Source of the DNA: Bradyrhizobium zhengyangense
Lineage (GTDB): Bacteria; Pseudomonadota; Alphaproteobacteria; Rhizobiales; Xanthobacteraceae
Direction: 5' to 3'
Length of the DNA: 64,000 nt
Assembly: GCF_022012435.1 (NCBI RefSeq)
Contig: NZ_JAKLUA010000002.1
Coordinates: 372,001 to 436,000, forward strand
Both the position numbers and the translations under genes were made by a program. Positions 54,118-63,397 of this stretch are shown here, piece after piece. Every line of letters starts with the position of its first letter. The stretch's first letter is position 1. The notes under the pieces are model-generated. The model ran no database searches. It saw only the letters and a program-made list of their open reading frames with translations, and was not told the DNA's origin.

Positions 54118-55428
54118 GTGCTCTTGTCGAGGAAGCCTGATCATGCAAATCGCGAGGGACGCGTTGAACAGGACAACGTCGCCGTACCCGTCCTTGCGGC
54201 CATTCCGGCGCCGTCGCAGCGGAGCCTGCGCGGTCTCGATTGGTTCATCTTCTTCCTCGCCGACGTGCAGACCGGCTTCGGCCCCTTCATCGCGGTCTAT
54301 CTGACGACGCAGAAATGGACGCAAGTCGAGATCGGCTTCGTGCTGTCGATCGGCGGCATCGTCGCGCTGATCGGCCAGATGCCGGGCGGCGCCATCATCG
54401 ATGCTGCGAAATCGGAACGACTGGTCGCGGGGCTCGCGATCGCGACCATCGGCTGTTGTGCGCTCGCCTATGCGGCGATGCCGATCTTCCCCGTGGTGGT
54501 GGCGGCGGCAACGCTGCATGCGGCGGCGAGTTGCGTGCTGGGGCCGGCGATCGCGGCGATCAGCCTTGGCCTGGTCGGCCCGCTCAAGATCGGCGAGAGG
54601 CTTGGCCGCAACGCGCGATTTGCCTCGCTCGGCAACGGCGTCGCCGCCGCAGTGATGGGCACGGCCGGCTATCTTCTCTCGAGCCGTTCGGTGTTCCTGG
54701 TCACCTTCCTGCTGGCGATCCCGACCTTGATCGCGCTGTCGCGCATCCGCGAGGAGGAAGTGGATATCGCACGCTGTCACGGCGAGATGCCGCGCGAAGC
54801 GCCTGTTCCGGGCGATACCAATATCTGGCATCTGATCCGGCAACGGCCGCTGATCGTCTTTGCGCTGAGCGTGCTGCTGTTGCAGCTCGCCAACGCCTCG
54901 ATGATGCCGCTGATGGCAAGCGCAGTGACGGCGCGGTCGAGCCAGTGGGCGACGGTGCTGGTGGCTTTCTGCATTGTTGTCCCCCAGGCGATCGTGGCGC
55001 TGTTGTCGCCGACGGTCGGACGCAAGGCGCAGGCGTGGGGACGGCGTCCGCTGCTGCTGATCGGGTTCGGTGCGCTGGCGATCCGCGGCGTGTTGTTTGC
55101 AACCGTGCGCGATCCGTATCTGCTGGTAGCGGTGCAGGTGTTCGACGGCTTTACGGCCGCGGTGTTCGCGGTGATGATTCCGCTTGTCGTGGCCGACGTC
55201 GCCTTCGGCAGCGGGCACTTCAATCTGGCGCAGGGCATCGTCGGCACAGCGACCGGCATCGGCGCATCGCTGAGCACGGCGCTCGGCGGCTATGTCAGCG
55301 ACAGGTTCGGCAATGCCACCGCCTTCTTCGGGCTCGCGGGCATCGCAGCGACCGGGCTCTTGCTGATCCTCTTCGTGATGCCGGAGACCCGGCGCGCCGG
55401 CATTGCGACAAAAGAAATGGCCGGCTGA
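54118..55428 (+). CDS. MFS transporter
   Basis: 436 residues from GTG 54118, with a G-rich stretch ten bases upstream; an exact start is uncertain. Twelve hydrophobic segments, DWFIFFLADVQTGFGPFIAVYLTTQKWTQVEIGFVLSIGG as first helices, GQMPGGAIIDA as the loop-A-type motif. It is an inner-membrane exporter or importer of unknown substrate. Its stop codon lies inside a bidirectional terminator shared with fixK2. Confidence 0.85.
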   Translation: MLLSRKPDHANREGRVEQDNVAVPVLAAIPAPSQRSLRGLDWFIFFLADVQTGFGPFIAVYLTTQKWTQVEIGFVLSIGGIVALIGQMPGGAIIDAAKSERLVAGLAIATIGCCALAYAAMPIFPVVVAAATLHAAASCVLGPAIAAISLGLVGPLKIGERLGRNARFASLGNGVAAAVMGTAGYLLSSRSVFLVTFLLAIPTLIALSRIREEEVDIARCHGEMPREAPVPGDTNIWHLIRQRPLIVFALSVLLLQLANASMMPLMASAVTARSSQWATVLVAFCIVVPQAIVALLSPTVGRKAQAWGRRPLLLIGFGALAIRGVLFATVRDPYLLVAVQVFDGFTAAVFAVMIPLVVADVAFGSGHFNLAQGIVGTATGIGASLSTALGGYVSDRFGNATAFFGLAGIAATGLLLILFVMPETRRAGIATKEMAG

Positions 55429-55445
55429 ACGAGATCAGCCGGCCA
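55418..55445 (-). terminator. Rho-independent terminator of fixK2 (bidirectional with the MFS gene)
   Basis: TGGCCGGCTGA, six-base loop, TCAGCCGGCCA: a perfect 11-bp stem. On the minus strand it is followed by TTTCTTTTG, a good T-tract, and it is 25 bp past the fixK2 stop. On the plus strand it overlaps the MFS stop codon. Confidence 0.8.
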
Positions 55446-55469
55446 AGGGGGGTGGGGAGGACGAAACGA

Positions 55470-56168
55470 TCAGGCGTCGAGATTGCGCAGGCGCTGGCGG
55501 TTGCGCAGCACGATCTGGCGGGCGCCGGAGAAACCGAGAATGCCTTGGGCATGGAGCTGCGACAGCGCGCGCGACACGGTCTCCAGCGTGAGGCCGAGAT
55601 AGTCGCCGATGTCGCGGCGGCACATCGGCAGTGCCATCATGCCGGCAACGGCGAGGCGGCGGTCCATTTCGAGCAGGAAGGTCGCAACGCGCTCCATCGC
55701 GGTCTTGCGGCCCAGGAGCAGCATGTGGTCCTCGGCGTGGCGCAGCTCGCCGGCTGTCATGGCCCAGAGCTTGCGGGCAACCTGCACGTCGGTACCGGCA
55801 GCCTTTTCGAGGCTGACGCGCTTCACGAGGCGGACGGTGGTGTCGATGATGGCCTCGGCAGCGAGGCGGTGGCTGGCGCCGGATTCGAGGCCGAACACGT
55901 CGCCGGGAAGATGGAAGGTGCCGATCTGACGGCGACCGTCGGACAGGAGCTTGTAGGTGCGGACCGCGCCGGAGACGACCTGATAGACATATTCCGCCGG
56001 CTCGTCCTCGCCGTAGATCTCTTCGTCCTTGCGGTAGGAGAACTCCGTGGCGACCAGGCCAACATGGCCGGTGACCGCGCCGAACTGGTCGGAGACGGGA
56101 TGGGGTGGAGCAATCCGTCCACCGATTTGGGTGTTGATCGCCGGGGTGTTGAGGGTCTGCGTCAGCAT
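55470..56168 (-). CDS. fixK2: FixK2, CRP/FNR-family regulator of microaerobic genes
   Basis: 232 residues from ATG 56168, with GGAG eight bases upstream. With this start the length and Cys183 (in LPMCRRDIG) agree with the Bradyrhizobium FixK2 known to be inactivated by oxidation of Cys183; the ATG at 56177 adds 3 residues. Residues 40-140 form the cAMP-type beta-barrel without the FNR iron-sulphur cysteines; residues 180-215 form the helix-turn-helix (RRDIGDYLGLTLETVSRALSQLH) that reads TTGA-N6-TCAA boxes. It is induced by phosphorylated FixJ and activates fixNOQP, as the box at 60918 shows. Confidence 0.97.
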   Translation of the reverse strand: MLTQTLNTPAINTQIGGRIAPPHPVSDQFGAVTGHVGLVATEFSYRKDEEIYGEDEPAEYVYQVVSGAVRTYKLLSDGRRQIGTFHLPGDVFGLESGASHRLAAEAIIDTTVRLVKRVSLEKAAGTDVQVARKLWAMTAGELRHAEDHMLLLGRKTAMERVATFLLEMDRRLAVAGMMALPMCRRDIGDYLGLTLETVSRALSQLHAQGILGFSGARQIVLRNRQRLRNLDA

Positions 56169-56250
56169 TTGCGCCATCTCCGTTGTGATGGCGATTTGAT
56201 ACGCGGTATCGGGTGCTTCGAAAATTTCGCGAGATATCTTAAGGGGGGTT

Positions 56251-56272
56251 ACCTACGTAGAACCCCGTAGGT
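56251..56272. promoter_or_regulatory. Candidate FixJ-binding inverted repeat upstream of fixK2
   Basis: ACCTACG, eight bases, CGTAGGT: a perfect inverted repeat centred about 93 bp before the fixK2 start. The half-sites resemble the TACGTAG-like FixJ recognition sequence as I remember it. A second small palindrome, GATAC-GCG-GTATC, is at 56198-56210, nearer the gene. Confidence 0.5.
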
Positions 56273-56381
56273 CACCTGCCGGGGCGGGATACCGCTGTCC
56301 TCACTATTCGGTGTCCTGGAAATAACGGGGCTTCAGCGCAAATCGGGTCATCGGAAGCGTTCACGCCTATGGAGACGCCCG

Positions 56382-56636
56382 ATGTTAGCCAAATCTGCTG
56401 TACCCGTTCTGGCCGCCTTGTTGCTGCTGCCCTCGCTGGCTACGGCAACGACAGCCCGGCCTCGATCCAACGCCATCGCCGGCCATTCGCATTCAAGTCC
56501 GATCGAGGGTCGCCAGATCGCGGCTCCTCCCTGGAGCGCGGCCTGCATGACGGATCACGGCCCGAGCGAGTGCGGTGAGCCGATGTGGATTTACGGTCCG
56601 CGCAGCGAGATTTCGCAGTACAGGAGCGCGTTCTGA
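56382..56636 (+). CDS. Small exported hypothetical protein
   Basis: 84 residues; GGAGA before ATG 56382. A signal peptide (SAVPVLAALLLLPSLATATTA), then a His/Ser-rich segment (AGHSHSSP) and a C-terminal CMTDHGPSECGEPMWIYG with two cysteines. The 5' end faces fixK2 and its stop is 7 bp from the response-regulator stop. No function is known to me; the position between two fix genes suggests low-oxygen expression. Confidence 0.7.
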   Translation: MLAKSAVPVLAALLLLPSLATATTARPRSNAIAGHSHSSPIEGRQIAAPPWSAACMTDHGPSECGEPMWIYGPRSEISQYRSAF

Positions 56637-56643
56637 GGCCTGC

Positions 56644-57033
56644 CTAATTTCCGCGTCTGTTCTGGATGGCGCGACGGATGCGCTTGACCAGATTCTCGTC
56701 GAGAAGCGGCTTCAAAATCACGTCTTTCACGCCTGCCGCCTTCGCCCGAGCCGAGATGTTCTTGTCGGGATAGCCGGTGATCAGGATCACCGGCGTGTCG
56801 CGGTCGGACTGGAGCAAGCGACCGGCAAGCTCGATGCCATTGATGTCGGGCATCTTGTAGTCGATCACGTAGCAGTCCGCGCCGGACGGACTTGTCGTGT
56901 TGAGCAGCGCCGTGGCGTTCCTGAACGTCCGCACGGCAAAACCGTCGGTTTCCAGCAGAAAACGCAGAGACCCGAGCACCGCGTCATCGTCGTCGACCAC
57001 GTAGACGGTGGGCCGTGCGGGTGGTGGTGCCAT
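56644..57033 (-). CDS. Single-domain response regulator next to fixJ
   Basis: 129 residues from ATG 57033; ATG 57069 would add 12 residues. It is a receiver domain only: acidic pocket VVDDDDAV, phosphorylation Asp58 in YVIDYKMPD, Thr in ILITGYP, and Lys in ILKPL. No output domain, so it acts as a phosphate sink, a relay, or an anti-regulator in the FixLJ system. It lies between fixJ and fixK2 on the same strand, an arrangement I recall in Bradyrhizobium. Confidence 0.88.
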   Translation of the reverse strand: MAPPPARPTVYVVDDDDAVLGSLRFLLETDGFAVRTFRNATALLNTTSPSGADCYVIDYKMPDINGIELAGRLLQSDRDTPVILITGYPDKNISARAKAAGVKDVILKPLLDENLVKRIRRAIQNRRGN

Positions 57034-57146
57034 TGGCAGTCGCTGATGATGTGAGCCGATCTCGACCATTCGGATCGACTACCACAGGGGGAGGTGGCGA
57101 ATTTTGACTTACCTCAACCTGACCTGACCTCTCGACCGGACTTGCC

Positions 57147-57764
57147 TCAATCCTTCAGCATGCCGGCGCGCATCGCCAGCCGGACCAGCTCCGAGAGGCT
57201 GTTTGCCTGCATCTTGGTCATGACATTGGCCCGGTACACCTCGATGGTGCGCGGGCTGATGTCGTACTCGCGGGCGATCAGCTTGTTGGACAGGCCTGCG
57301 ACCAGTCCTTCCATGACCTGGCGCTCGCGCGGGCTGAGGGATGCGACGCGGGCGGCGATGTCCTGGGATATGGCTTCGGTCCTTGCGGCCGGCTCGCCCT
57401 GCCGGATAGCCGACTCGATCATCGTGACAAGGCGGTCGTCCTCGAACGGCTTTTCAAGGAAGTCGACGGCGCCGAGCTTCATCGCCTCGACCGCGAGCGG
57501 CACGTCGCCGTGGCCGGTCATGATCAAGATCGGAAACGGAGAGTGCTGCGCCTTCATCAGCTTCAGAAGCTCGATCCCGTCGATGCCGGGCATGCGCACG
57601 TCGGAGAGGACGCAACCGAACGCGAGGCCGGGGAGGGCATCGAGGAAGCGTTGCGCGTCGTCGAACAAGGTGACGCTGTAACCCGATGAATCGAGCAGAA
57701 AATTCAGCGAATCACGCATCGCTTCGTCGTCGTCGATTACGTAGACAATTCCATTGGTCGTCAT
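57147..57764 (-). CDS. fixJ: FixJ, response regulator activating fixK2
   Basis: 205 residues, the length known for Bradyrhizobium FixJ. Receiver domain with DDDE, Asp55 as phosphorylation site (CVLSDVRMPG), Thr in LIMTGHGD and Lys in LEKPFEDDR; a LuxR/FixJ-type helix-turn-helix follows (LSPRERQVMEGLVAGLSNKLIAREYDISPRTIEVYRANVM). Phosphorylation by FixL lets it dimerise and bind the fixK2 promoter. Its start is 3 bp from the fixL stop, so the two are coupled. Confidence 0.98.
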   Translation of the reverse strand: MTTNGIVYVIDDDEAMRDSLNFLLDSSGYSVTLFDDAQRFLDALPGLAFGCVLSDVRMPGIDGIELLKLMKAQHSPFPILIMTGHGDVPLAVEAMKLGAVDFLEKPFEDDRLVTMIESAIRQGEPAARTEAISQDIAARVASLSPRERQVMEGLVAGLSNKLIAREYDISPRTIEVYRANVMTKMQANSLSELVRLAMRAGMLKD

Positions 57765-57767
57765 GGT

Positions 57768-59285
57768 TCAGCTCTCATCGGCTGCAGGCAGAGTGAAGCG
57801 GAATGTCGCCCCGCCCGATGCGTTGCTCTCGGCCCACATGCGCCCGCCATGAGCCTCGATGATCGAGCGGCTGATCGACAGTCCCACCCCCATGCCGGTT
57901 TCCTTGGTGGTGAAGAAGGTCTGAAACAGATTCGGAATGACGTCGTCCTGGAAGCCGGAGCCGGTGTCGGAAACCTCGATCTCGATCATGTCGTCACCGA
58001 CGCGGGTGTTGGTGACGACGAGCTCCCGCCGCGGCGATTGCGCCATTGCCTCCAGCGCGTTGCGGAACAGATTGACCAGGACCTGCTGGATCTGGACCCG
58101 ATCGGCGAGGACGAGATCGGCGCTCTGATCCAGACTGAACCGGAGCTGGACGTTCTGTTCGCGCGCACCGGCGAGCCCGAGCGCGCCGGCCTCCTCGATC
58201 AGCTTGGAGAGGCTTTCAACCCGCTTTTCGGACTCACCGCGCGCGACGAAATCGCGAAGGCGCCGAATGATCTGGCCTGCACGTACGGCCTGCTCCGCGG
58301 CGCGATCCAGCGCGCTTTCGATCTTGGCCAGATTCGGATCGGCGCTGCCGGCGAGCAGTCGCCGCGATCCTTTCATGTAGTTGCTGATCGCGGCAAGCGG
58401 CTGGTTCAACTCGTGAGCCAGCGCGGACGCCATCTCGCCCATCGCGCTCAGTCGCGACACATGGACGAGCTCGGACTGCAACTCCTGCAGCCGCGCCTGG
58501 GTCAGCTGATGCTCGGTGAGGTCGCGCACGAAGCCGGTGAAATAGGGCTCGCCCCCCGACTGCATCTCGCCGATCGACAGGTGCATCGGAAAAGTGGTGC
58601 CGTCGCGACGCTTGCCGGTGACGATGCGGCCGATGCCGATGATGTGCGGATCGTGGGTCGAGCGATAGCGGGCGATATAGCCGTCATGGCGGGAGCGATC
58701 GGGTTCCGGCATCAGGATGCTGACGTTCTGGCCGATCGCCTCCTGCTCGGACCAGCCGAACAGGCGCTCGGCCGCCGTCGAGAACAACTGCATGATGCCG
58801 CGACCGTCGATGACGATCATGGCGTCGGGAATGGTATGAAGGATGGAGCGGAGGTGGGTCTCACGCGTGCGGAGCGCCTCCTCGACGTGCTTCTCCTCGT
58901 TGATATCGAGGAAGATGCCGCTGAGATGACGGGCAGCGCCGGCCTCATCGCGAATCAGGCCGGCGCGGGCCCTGATCCATTTTTCCCCGCCTATCGCTCC
59001 AGAGACCCTGAAGGACACATCAAAGCCGCCGCCGTGCTCGGAGACCCGCCGGATCGCACTCTCGACCCGGTCACGATCCCTCGGCTCCAGACGCGACAGG
59101 AACAGCTCGTAGCTCTCCGGCTGGTCTGGTGAGACCCCAAGCAGGGCCCTCGAGGTGTCGGACCATTCCCATTCCATCGTCTTGAGGTCGAGATCCCAGG
59201 TGCCGACGCCGAATCCCTCGATCCGGACGCGGAAATGTTCGCCCCGGCCGTCATCTTGCGGATGCGTTACACGGGTCGGCGACAA
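57768..59285 (-). CDS. fixL: FixL, heme-PAS oxygen-sensing histidine kinase
   Basis: 505 residues from TTG 59285, with AGGAG seven bases upstream. Residues 20-130 form a PAS domain, residues 140-260 the heme PAS domain with axial His200 (DRSRH) and distal Arg220 (GIGR), residues 280-350 the dimerisation domain with phospho-acceptor His291 (ALAHELNQP), and then the ATPase with N (FRNALEAM), DTGSGF and GMGVGLS boxes. No membrane segments, as in the soluble Bradyrhizobium type. Loss of oxygen from heme releases kinase activity onto FixJ. Confidence 0.98.
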   Translation of the reverse strand: MSPTRVTHPQDDGRGEHFRVRIEGFGVGTWDLDLKTMEWEWSDTSRALLGVSPDQPESYELFLSRLEPRDRDRVESAIRRVSEHGGGFDVSFRVSGAIGGEKWIRARAGLIRDEAGAARHLSGIFLDINEEKHVEEALRTRETHLRSILHTIPDAMIVIDGRGIMQLFSTAAERLFGWSEQEAIGQNVSILMPEPDRSRHDGYIARYRSTHDPHIIGIGRIVTGKRRDGTTFPMHLSIGEMQSGGEPYFTGFVRDLTEHQLTQARLQELQSELVHVSRLSAMGEMASALAHELNQPLAAISNYMKGSRRLLAGSADPNLAKIESALDRAAEQAVRAGQIIRRLRDFVARGESEKRVESLSKLIEEAGALGLAGAREQNVQLRFSLDQSADLVLADRVQIQQVLVNLFRNALEAMAQSPRRELVVTNTRVGDDMIEIEVSDTGSGFQDDVIPNLFQTFFTTKETGMGVGLSISRSIIEAHGGRMWAESNASGGATFRFTLPAADES

Positions 59286-59412
59286 GCGATGCTCCTGATT
59301 CCTGATGCGGGGGCCCTGACGCCGATACCGCTACCGCAATGTCGCCCAAGCCCGGCCCGGAGGCAAGTTCCGTCGCTGGTCGGTCGAGGGCGCGAGCCGC
59401 CCCCGGGGGCTC

Positions 59413-59426
59413 TTGATCTATCTCAT
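59413..59426. promoter_or_regulatory. FixK2-box-like site upstream of the universal-stress gene
   Basis: TTGATCTATCTCAT matches seven of the eight fixed positions of TTGA-N6-TCAA, and its 5' part equals TTGATCT of known FixK2 boxes. Centred 64 bp before the start at 59484, a plausible activator position. Confidence 0.5.
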
Positions 59427-59483
59427 CTCGCGGAATGCAGGCAGGCGTACATTTCATCAAACAGATTGCACTGGAGGCTTCCG

Positions 59484-60314
59484 ATGACTTACGCGACGGT
59501 GATGGTCAGCCTGGCGCTCGGCCAGCCCAACGATGCCCGCCTTCAGGTCGCCGGCGAGCTTGCCGAGCGATTCGAGGCGGCTATCGTCGGGGTCGCGGCG
59601 GCGCGCTTCGCTCCGCCACTTTATTTCACGGATGGCACCGCTGCTCAGCGGATGATCGATCAGGAGGAAGCCTCCATCAAGAGGCGCTTGGCCGATCTGG
59701 AGACGCAATTCCGCGCCGCAACCAAGGCTCGCGGCGGACGGGTGGAATGGCGCAGCGCCATGGACTTCCCCGCACGATTCGTCTCAGCGCAGGCGCGCTG
59801 TGCCGACATCGTCGTCAGCGGGGGACAGAGCCCGGCCTTCTCCGATTCCTTTGCACTCGCAAGCCCCAAGGATCTGGTGATGCAAGCCGGCCGGCCGCTG
59901 CTGGTGGTGCCCGACAGGATCGACTGGCTCGATCTGCGCAGCGTGCTTGTGGCCTGGAAGGACACGCCCGAGGCGCGGCGGGCAGTGGCTGACGCGCTGC
60001 CCATGCTGCGCAAGGCGAAGGAGATCACCATCGTCGAGATTCCGGAGGCAGACGACGACCGTTCGGTCGTCGCGACACGTGTCAGCGACGTCGCCGCCTG
60101 GCTCGCGCGCCATGGCGTCACGGCGACGGCGCGTGTCGTGGAGGCGGGGAAGGAAACGGCCGACGTGCAATTGGAGAGCATCGCCGGCGATGTCGGAGCC
60201 GGCCTGATCGTCGCAGGTGCCTACGGCCATTCCCGCTTCAGCGAGCTGATTCTCGGCGGCGTTACGGAATATCTGGTCACGCAATCCGCGCGCTGTGTGC
60301 TGCTGTCGCATTGA
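59484..60314 (+). CDS. Universal stress protein (UspA family, two-domain)
   Basis: 276 residues from ATG 59484 with GGAGG upstream; the frame upstream to 59235 is unrelated. Two Usp-like halves; the second carries the nucleotide motif GAYGHSRFSELILGGVTEYL (G-x2-G-x9-G). Tandem Usp proteins next to fixNOQP are usual in Bradyrhizobium and are expressed at low oxygen. A FixK2-box-like site precedes it. It is probably an ATP-binding stress protein; no precise role is known. Confidence 0.88.
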   Translation: MTYATVMVSLALGQPNDARLQVAGELAERFEAAIVGVAAARFAPPLYFTDGTAAQRMIDQEEASIKRRLADLETQFRAATKARGGRVEWRSAMDFPARFVSAQARCADIVVSGGQSPAFSDSFALASPKDLVMQAGRPLLVVPDRIDWLDLRSVLVAWKDTPEARRAVADALPMLRKAKEITIVEIPEADDDRSVVATRVSDVAAWLARHGVTATARVVEAGKETADVQLESIAGDVGAGLIVAGAYGHSRFSELILGGVTEYLVTQSARCVLLSH

Positions 60315-60350
60315 AGGCGAGGCGTACAGACAAATCGATGAGGACGTGCC

Positions 60351-60776
60351 GTGTACAAATTCCTTGAGCAGACTGCCGGCGGCTACATGACGCGCAACGT
60401 CAGAACGGTGCAGCGTGACCAAAATTTGCTCGCGCTCGGCGAGATGTTCGAGCAGGACGATTTCAATTCCTACCCTGTGGAGGACGACGGACAGGTCGTC
60501 GGCATCGTCACCAAGTTCGATATCCTGAAGTGCTTTGCCTTCACGCCGAGCCAGATGCTGCCGCGCTATAATGACCTGATGAGCCGGAAGGTCGGCGACG
60601 TCATGACGCCGGAGTTCATCTATGTCAGCCCCGACACGCGGTTGACGCGTGTTCTCCAAATCATGGTCGAACACCGCATCCGCAGCATCATCGTGCTCGA
60701 CGGCGCCCAGAAGCTGGTCGGAATCATCGCGCGCGAGGACGTCATCGCGGCGCTAAAGGCGACCGCGAGCGACTGA
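60351..60776 (+). CDS. CBS-domain protein
   Basis: 141 residues from GTG 60351, with GAGGA upstream. Two CBS motifs (residues 10-75: YMTRNVRTVQRDQNLLALGEMFEQ, NSYPVEDDGQVVGIVTKFD; residues 80-137: DVMTPEFIYVSPDTRLTRVLQIM, SIIVLDGAQKLVGIIAREDV). Such pairs bind adenine nucleotides and sense energy state. It follows the universal-stress gene by 36 bp and precedes fixN. A link to respiration is inferred. Confidence 0.9.
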   Translation: MYKFLEQTAGGYMTRNVRTVQRDQNLLALGEMFEQDDFNSYPVEDDGQVVGIVTKFDILKCFAFTPSQMLPRYNDLMSRKVGDVMTPEFIYVSPDTRLTRVLQIMVEHRIRSIIVLDGAQKLVGIIAREDVIAALKATASD

Positions 60777-60917
60777 GGATCAATCCTGAAATCCGGCGAT
60801 TTCTGGCTCCGTGATTTTCCGGAGCCATCGCCGCGCCATGGGCTTGGCGCGATGTCGAAGCGGTTGATATCGCTCGCCGATCGACATCAGCCCGACATGA
60901 ACAGAAATCCATCTATC

Positions 60918-60931
60918 TTGATTTCAATCAA
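60918..60931. promoter_or_regulatory. FixK2 box of the fixNOQP promoter
   Basis: TTGATTTCAATCAA, a perfect TTGA-N6-TCAA palindrome centred 64 bp before the fixN ATG. With the activator at -40.5, transcription would start near 60965, leaving a leader of about 24 bases with an AGAGAG ribosome site. The 60777-60988 gap has no other feature. Confidence 0.9.
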
Positions 60932-60988
60932 TTCCTCGCGAGGGTGAATGTGGTTTCTGGCGGCGTGTTCTTTCAGAGAGAATCCGCG

Positions 60989-62638
60989 ATGCCCCAGCCC
61001 TCCATCTCCAAATCAATGACCATCGGTGAAAGCGGCTTGGCTGTCGTGTTCGCAGTCACCGCGTTCCTCTGCGTGATCGCCTCGGCCAAGGCGCTCGACG
61101 CGCCCTTCGCCTTCCACGCCGGGCTCAGCGCGGCGGCGAGCCTGGCCGCGGTGTTCTTCATCTTCAACCGCTACTACGATCGCCCCGCGGCGCTGCCGCC
61201 TGCGGAGATCAATGGCCGCCCCAACTACAACATGGGCCCCATCAAGTTCTCCTCTTTCATGGCGGTGTTCTGGGGCATCGCGGGCTTTCTGGTCGGACTG
61301 ATCATCGCCTCGCAATTGGCCTGGCCCGCTCTGAACTTCGACTTGCCCTGGATTCAATTCGGCCGGCTACGGCCGCTGCATACCTCGGCCGTGATCTTCG
61401 CCTTCGGCGGCAACGTCCTGATCGCGACGTCGTTCTACGTGGTCCAGAAGTCGTGCCGTGCCAGGCTTGCCGGCGATATCGCGCCCTGGTTCGTCGTGCT
61501 CGGCTACAACTACTTCATCCTGATCGCCGGCACGGGCTATCTGCTCGGTGTCACGCAGTCGAAGGAATATGCCGAGCCGGAATGGTATGCCGACCTCTGG
61601 CTGACCATCGTCTGGGTCACCTATCTGCTCGTCTTCCTCGGCACGATCCTGAAGCGCAAGGAACCTCACATCTTCGTCGCGAACTGGTTCTATCTCGCCT
61701 TCATCGTGACGATCGCGGTTCTGCATCTCGGCAACAATCCCGCGCTGCCGGTGTCGTTCCTGGGCTCGAAATCCTACATCGCCTGGGGCGGCATCCAGGA
61801 TGCGATGTTCCAATGGTGGTACGGCCACAACGCGGTCGGCTTCTTCCTCACCGCCGGCTTTCTCGCCATCATGTATTATTTCATTCCGAAGCGCGCGGAG
61901 CGGCCGATCTATTCCTACCGGCTCTCGATCATCCATTTCTGGGCGCTGATCTTCCTCTACATCTGGGCTGGCCCGCACCATCTGCACTACACCGCGCTGC
62001 CGGACTGGACGCAGACGCTCGGCATGACCTTCTCGATCATGCTGTGGATGCCCTCCTGGGGCGGCATGATCAACGGCCTGATGACGCTGTCGGGTGCGTG
62101 GGACAAGCTGCGGACTGACCCCGTGCTGCGCATGCTCGTCGTCTCCGTCGCCTTCTACGGCATGTCGACCTTCGAGGGACCGATGATGTCGATCAAGGTG
62201 GTCAACTCGCTCAGCCACTACACCGACTGGACCATCGGCCACGTGCATTCCGGCGCGCTCGGCTGGGTCGGCTTCGTCTCCTTCGGCGCACTGTACTGCC
62301 TGGTGCCGTGGGCGTGGAATCGCAAGGGCCTCTACAGCCTGAAGCTCGTGAACTGGCACTTCTGGATCGCAACGCTCGGAATCGTGCTCTACATCTCGGC
62401 GATGTGGGTGTCCGGCATCCTCCAGGGCCTGATGTGGCGCGCCTATACCTCGCTCGGCTTCCTCGAATATTCCTTCATCGAGACCGTCGAGGCGATGCAT
62501 CCCTTCTACATCATCCGTGCCGCCGGCGGTGCGCTGTTCCTGATCGGCGCGCTGATCATGGCCTACAATCTGTGGATGACGGTTCGCGTCGGCGAGCAGG
62601 AAGTCCAGATGCCCGTCGCTCTTCAGCCGGCGGAATGA
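60989..62638 (+). CDS. fixN: FixN, cbb3 oxidase catalytic subunit I
   Basis: 549 residues from ATG 60989; the frame from 60944 has no FixN homology. Twelve membrane segments. Heme and copper ligands are in [39 protein letters not shown] and [10 protein letters not shown]. It holds heme b, heme b3 and CuB, reducing oxygen to water at high affinity for nitrogen-fixing or microaerobic cells. A FixK2 box is upstream, and fixO follows after 11 bp. Confidence 0.98.
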   Translation: MPQPSISKSMTIGESGLAVVFAVTAFLCVIASAKALDAPFAFHAGLSAAASLAAVFFIFNRYYDRPAALPPAEINGRPNYNMGPIKFSSFMAVFWGIAGFLVGLIIASQLAWPALNFDLPWIQFGRLRPLHTSAVIFAFGGNVLIATSFYVVQKSCRARLAGDIAPWFVVLGYNYFILIAGTGYLLGVTQSKEYAEPEWYADLWLTIVWVTYLLVFLGTILKRKEPHIFVANWFYLAFIVTIAVLHLGNNPALPVSFLGSKSYIAWGGIQDAMFQWWYGHNAVGFFLTAGFLAIMYYFIPKRAERPIYSYRLSIIHFWALIFLYIWAGPHHLHYTALPDWTQTLGMTFSIMLWMPSWGGMINGLMTLSGAWDKLRTDPVLRMLVVSVAFYGMSTFEGPMMSIKVVNSLSHYTDWTIGHVHSGALGWVGFVSFGALYCLVPWAWNRKGLYSLKLVNWHFWIATLGIVLYISAMWVSGILQGLMWRAYTSLGFLEYSFIETVEAMHPFYIIRAAGGALFLIGALIMAYNLWMTVRVGEQEVQMPVALQPAE

Positions 62639-62649
62639 GGAGCAACACC

Positions 62650-63384
62650 ATGTCGTTCTGGACACGCCACCAAGTCTTCGAAAAGAACTCGATCATCCTG
62701 GTCGTCGGCATTCTGCTGGTGATCGCGATCGGTGGTCTCGTCGAGATCACCCCGCTGTTCTACCTCAAGAGCACGATCGAGGTGGTCGACGGCGTCAGGC
62801 CCTACACGCCGCTCGAGCTGGCGGGGCGCAACATCTACGTCCGCGAAGGCTGCTATCTCTGCCACTCGCAGATGATCCGGCCGCTGCGCGACGAGGTCGA
62901 GCGCTACGGCCACTTCTCGCTCGCCGCCGAAAGCATGTTCGACCACCCGTTCCAGTGGGGCTCGAAGCGCACCGGTCCTGACCTTGCCCGCGTCGGCGCC
63001 AAATATTCCGACGACTGGCACGTCACCCATCTGACCAATCCGCGTGCGATCGTGCCGCAGTCGGTAATGCCGGGTTATCCGTTCCTCAGCTCAACGGAAG
63101 TCGATCCGGAGACCATCGCCGATCACATGCGCACGCTGCGGACCGTCGGCGTTCCCTATACCGACGACCAGATCGCCAACGCGGCCGCCGACATGAAGGC
63201 CCAGGCCGATCCCGACAATGCCGGCGCGGATGCCTTCACCAAGCGCTACGCCAAGGCCGTCGTGCGTAATTTCGACGGCAAGACCGGAACGCCGACCGAG
63301 ATGGACGCGCTGATCGCCTACTTGCAGATGCTCGGCACTCTGGTCGACTTCAAGCTCTACAACGAGAAAGCCAATCTTCGCTGA
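62650..63384 (+). CDS. fixO: FixO, cbb3 oxidase monoheme cytochrome c subunit
   Basis: 244 residues from ATG 62650 with GAGGAG upstream. One N-terminal membrane helix ([20 protein letters not shown]), then a periplasmic domain with one heme site CYLCHS and a Met ligand candidate in SVMPGYPF. It passes electrons from FixP to the FixN active site and is required for assembly. Second gene of the operon. Confidence 0.98.
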   Translation: MSFWTRHQVFEKNSIILVVGILLVIAIGGLVEITPLFYLKSTIEVVDGVRPYTPLELAGRNIYVREGCYLCHSQMIRPLRDEVERYGHFSLAAESMFDHPFQWGSKRTGPDLARVGAKYSDDWHVTHLTNPRAIVPQSVMPGYPFLSSTEVDPETIADHMRTLRTVGVPYTDDQIANAAADMKAQADPDNAGADAFTKRYAKAVVRNFDGKTGTPTEMDALIAYLQMLGTLVDFKLYNEKANLR

Positions 63385-63397
63385 GAAGGCATCACCG

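Noticed and set aside
54240..56270. Plus-strand frame of 676 codons over the MFS gene and opposite fixK2
   Set aside because: Arg/Gly/Ala-rich shadow that crosses a strong terminator; real genes occupy other frames.
61367..62665. Minus-strand open frame of 432 codons opposite fixN
   Set aside because: Antisense shadow of a highly conserved gene.
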